From positions 1 to 64,000 of the forward strand of contig NZ_AKKK01000027.1 of NCBI RefSeq assembly GCF_000281065.1: a stretch of DNA of 64,000 nt, read 5' to 3'. The number at the start of each line of letters is the position of its first letter. The first letter of the stretch is position 1. Origin of the DNA: Arthrobacter sp. M2012083 (lineage in GTDB: Bacteria > Actinomycetota > Actinomycetes > Actinomycetales > Micrococcaceae). Under the pieces are notes generated by a model. It had not been told where the DNA came from. It worked only from the letters and a program-made list of their open reading frames with translations, and ran no database searches. Below are positions 62,721 through 64,000 of this stretch, in pieces. The translations under genes and the position numbers were made by a program.

Positions 62721-63650
62721 CTAGAAGTGGGCGGGATCTGTGTTGGCTCCGCAGAGAATGACTGCCACGGTTTCGCCGTCGTTCGGCGTGTACGCTCCTG
62801 AGAGCAACGCAGCATAGGCGGCCGCTGCCCCGTGCTCCACCACGATGCGGTGCGTCTCCCACAGGGCCCTCCGGGCTTGGACGATATCCTCGTCGCTGAC
62901 CAACAGGCTTTGGACACCGGTACGCCGGGCAACTCCAAAGCCGATCTCTCCGATCCGCCGGGCTCCGAGGGAGTCCGCGGCAATCCCGGACACAGCCACA
63001 TCCACCGGCCCGCCCTTGGCCAGCGCCGTGTGCAGGGTTGGGACGGTCTCGGGTTCGACGCCCACCACGTGTGCCCTGCCTTCGGCGGCCGCAGCAATGC
63101 CACCCATCAACCCTCCGCCACCTACAGCAACGAGGATCGTGTCCACGTCGGGCAGTTCGTCAAGGAGCTCAAGCCCGACGCCACCTGCGCCGGCCACGAT
63201 CCCGGGCTGATCATAGGCGTGGCAGTAGACGGCTCCCTTTTCCTCGGCGAATCGGATCGCAGCGGCATAGGCCTCCGCGTACTCAGCGCCGCCTTGGACT
63301 ACCTTCGCGCCACTTGCGTAGAGCTTGTGGACCTTGTTTGCCGGGGCCGACTCTGGAACGAAAACTGTTGCAGGGACTCCCAGCTTGGCTGCGGCGTAAG
63401 CGTTGGCAAGGCCGGCGTTGCCACCGGAAGCCACCACAATGCCCACCTCCGGATTGAGCTCCCCGTTTTCCTTCGCCATGAGCAGGCGGTTGAAGGCGCC
63501 ACGGGCCTTGAAGGAGCCGGTGTGCTGCATGTACTCGCACTTGAACCACAGGTGGTACGGCTCCTGGTTGCCACTCTCGGCGAGCGGCGTATGGCGAACC
63601 CAGCCGGCTGTCCGGGAGTACGCTGCTTCTACTTCTTCGCGTGTGACCAT
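62721..63650 (-). CDS. Threonine/serine dehydratase-like PLP enzyme
   Basis: The 309-residue fold-type II PLP protein has the lysine motif MQHTGSFKARGAFNRLLMAK, the phosphate-substrate loop VVASGGNAGLANAYAAAKLG, the tetraglycine VAVGGGGLMGGIAAAAEGRA and the C-terminal TVAVILCGANTDP. It lacks a C-terminal ACT domain, so it is the catabolic short type (threonine ammonia-lyase or serine dehydratase/racemase). The start ATG at 63650 has a plain upstream region. Confidence 0.9.
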   Translation of the reverse strand: MVTREEVEAAYSRTAGWVRHTPLAESGNQEPYHLWFKCEYMQHTGSFKARGAFNRLLMAKENGELNPEVGIVVASGGNAGLANAYAAAKLGVPATVFVPESAPANKVHKLYASGAKVVQGGAEYAEAYAAAIRFAEEKGAVYCHAYDQPGIVAGAGGVGLELLDELPDVDTILVAVGGGGLMGGIAAAAEGRAHVVGVEPETVPTLHTALAKGGPVDVAVSGIAADSLGARRIGEIGFGVARRTGVQSLLVSDEDIVQARRALWETHRIVVEHGAAAAYAALLSGAYTPNDGETVAVILCGANTDPAHF

Positions 63651-63716
63651 CGTGGCTGCACCCTTTCGTCCGTTTCATCCTATGGTTTCCGTGGGCGGGC
63701 GCAGGCTTCGCGGGCA

Positions 63717-63729
63717 TAGGCTGGATGGC
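63717..63729 (+). promoter_or_regulatory. Candidate leaderless -10 element before the GNAT gene
   Basis: TAGGCT (63717-63722) is followed by seven bases and the ATG at 63730. GGATGG lies in between and could be read as weak ribosome binding sequence. Confidence 0.45.
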
Positions 63730-64000
63730 ATGTCCGCTGACTTTGTCCTCCGCCCCTCCGTAGCCACCGACGCCGCTTGGATCGCCGAACTTCGCGCGGT
63801 CGTGATGCGTCCGGACCTTGAGCGGTTGCAGCGTTTCGATCCTGTGCGTGTCCGCGAGCGCTTCTTGAACGGATTCCAGCCCGACCACACCTACATCATC
63901 CATTCGGACGGCGTAGACGCAGGCGTGATCGCGATCCGCCCCGAGCCGGATAGCCGGTGGATTGAACACTTCTACGTAGCTCCCGCACATCAGGGCAAAG
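63730..64000 (+). CDS. GNAT-family N-acetyltransferase, 5' fragment
   Basis: The gene runs off the window end; 90 codons are visible. It starts MSADFVLRPSVATDAAWIAE, continues through a GNAT-type beta-alpha region, and includes IEHFYVAPAHQGK, the beginning of the acetyl-CoA-binding motif (V.P..QGKGIG). The acyl acceptor is unknown. It is divergent from the dehydratase gene. Confidence 0.88.
   Translation, partial: MSADFVLRPSVATDAAWIAELRAVVMRPDLERLQRFDPVRVRERFLNGFQPDHTYIIHSDGVDAGVIAIRPEPDSRWIEHFYVAPAHQGK

Overview
The window is a high-GC actinobacterial chromosome segment. Gene content and style (MrpA with a fused MrpB-like C-terminus, DUF4235, a VanY-type peptidase with an FG-GAP-like tail, xyl/ara/rha sugar operons, a Dcd of about 190 residues) point to Micrococcaceae, most likely an Arthrobacter/Paenarthrobacter-type soil bacterium. 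This is a judgement from family knowledge; no search was run. There is no sign of phage, insertion sequence, CRISPR or plasmid functions; it reads as ordinary, metabolically versatile chromosome.

Layout. 1-908 (minus): a TPP riboswitch drives a YkoE-type ECF substrate-binding protein and the start of its ATPase. 1031-2278: a 74-bp tandem repeat, a NUDIX hydrolase and a DUF4235 protein. 2349-8693 (minus): a complete Mrp-type Na+/H+ antiporter operon (A/B fusion, C, D, E, F, G) in which every junction overlaps. 8897-12052: a UMF1-type exporter and a KhtT/KhtU-like cation/H+ antiporter pair, so about 10 kb is devoted to cation and pH homeostasis. 12149-19276: dcd, two secreted proteins (CAP domain; VanY-type carboxypeptidase) that share the same C-terminal repeat module, tRNA-Gly(CCC), and a carboxyethylornithine-synthase-like gene coupled to a 44-residue Lys/Ser-rich protein. 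19323-21730: an MFS exporter divergent from a LysR regulator.

21832-27137 is an uncharacterised sugar or polyol cassette: a TIM-barrel isomerase, a LacI repressor, a Gfo/Idh oxidoreductase, a DUF993 enzyme and a second TIM-barrel isomerase, with two clear LacI-type operators in the divergent promoter region. 29263-45924 is a plant-polysaccharide sugar island: ROK regulator with xylA-xylB, LacI with araB-araD-araA-galM, and LacI with rhaM-rhaI-rhaD-rhaB. Each unit has its own regulator and a recognisable operator, but none contains a sugar transporter. panD and an AEC-family carrier follow.

47517-60338 holds a fused OtsB-like/GH15 protein whose phosphatase half has lost its catalytic aspartates, then a probable beta-alanine (or related omega-amino acid) and amide catabolic region: aminotransferase and CoA-acylating semialdehyde dehydrogenase, PucR, LysR, a 49-residue small ORF coupled to an MHS transporter, an M20 amidohydrolase and an amidase. 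The end holds a flavin-dependent oxidoreductase, an orphan amino-acid-binding lipoprotein, a threonine dehydratase-like enzyme and a truncated GNAT acetyltransferase.

Two themes recur. One is tight translational coupling (1- or 4-nt stop/start overlaps), including three very small ORFs placed directly before larger genes. The other is a TANNNT -10 element placed 6 or 7 nt before the start codon at eight genes, which suggests many leaderless transcripts.
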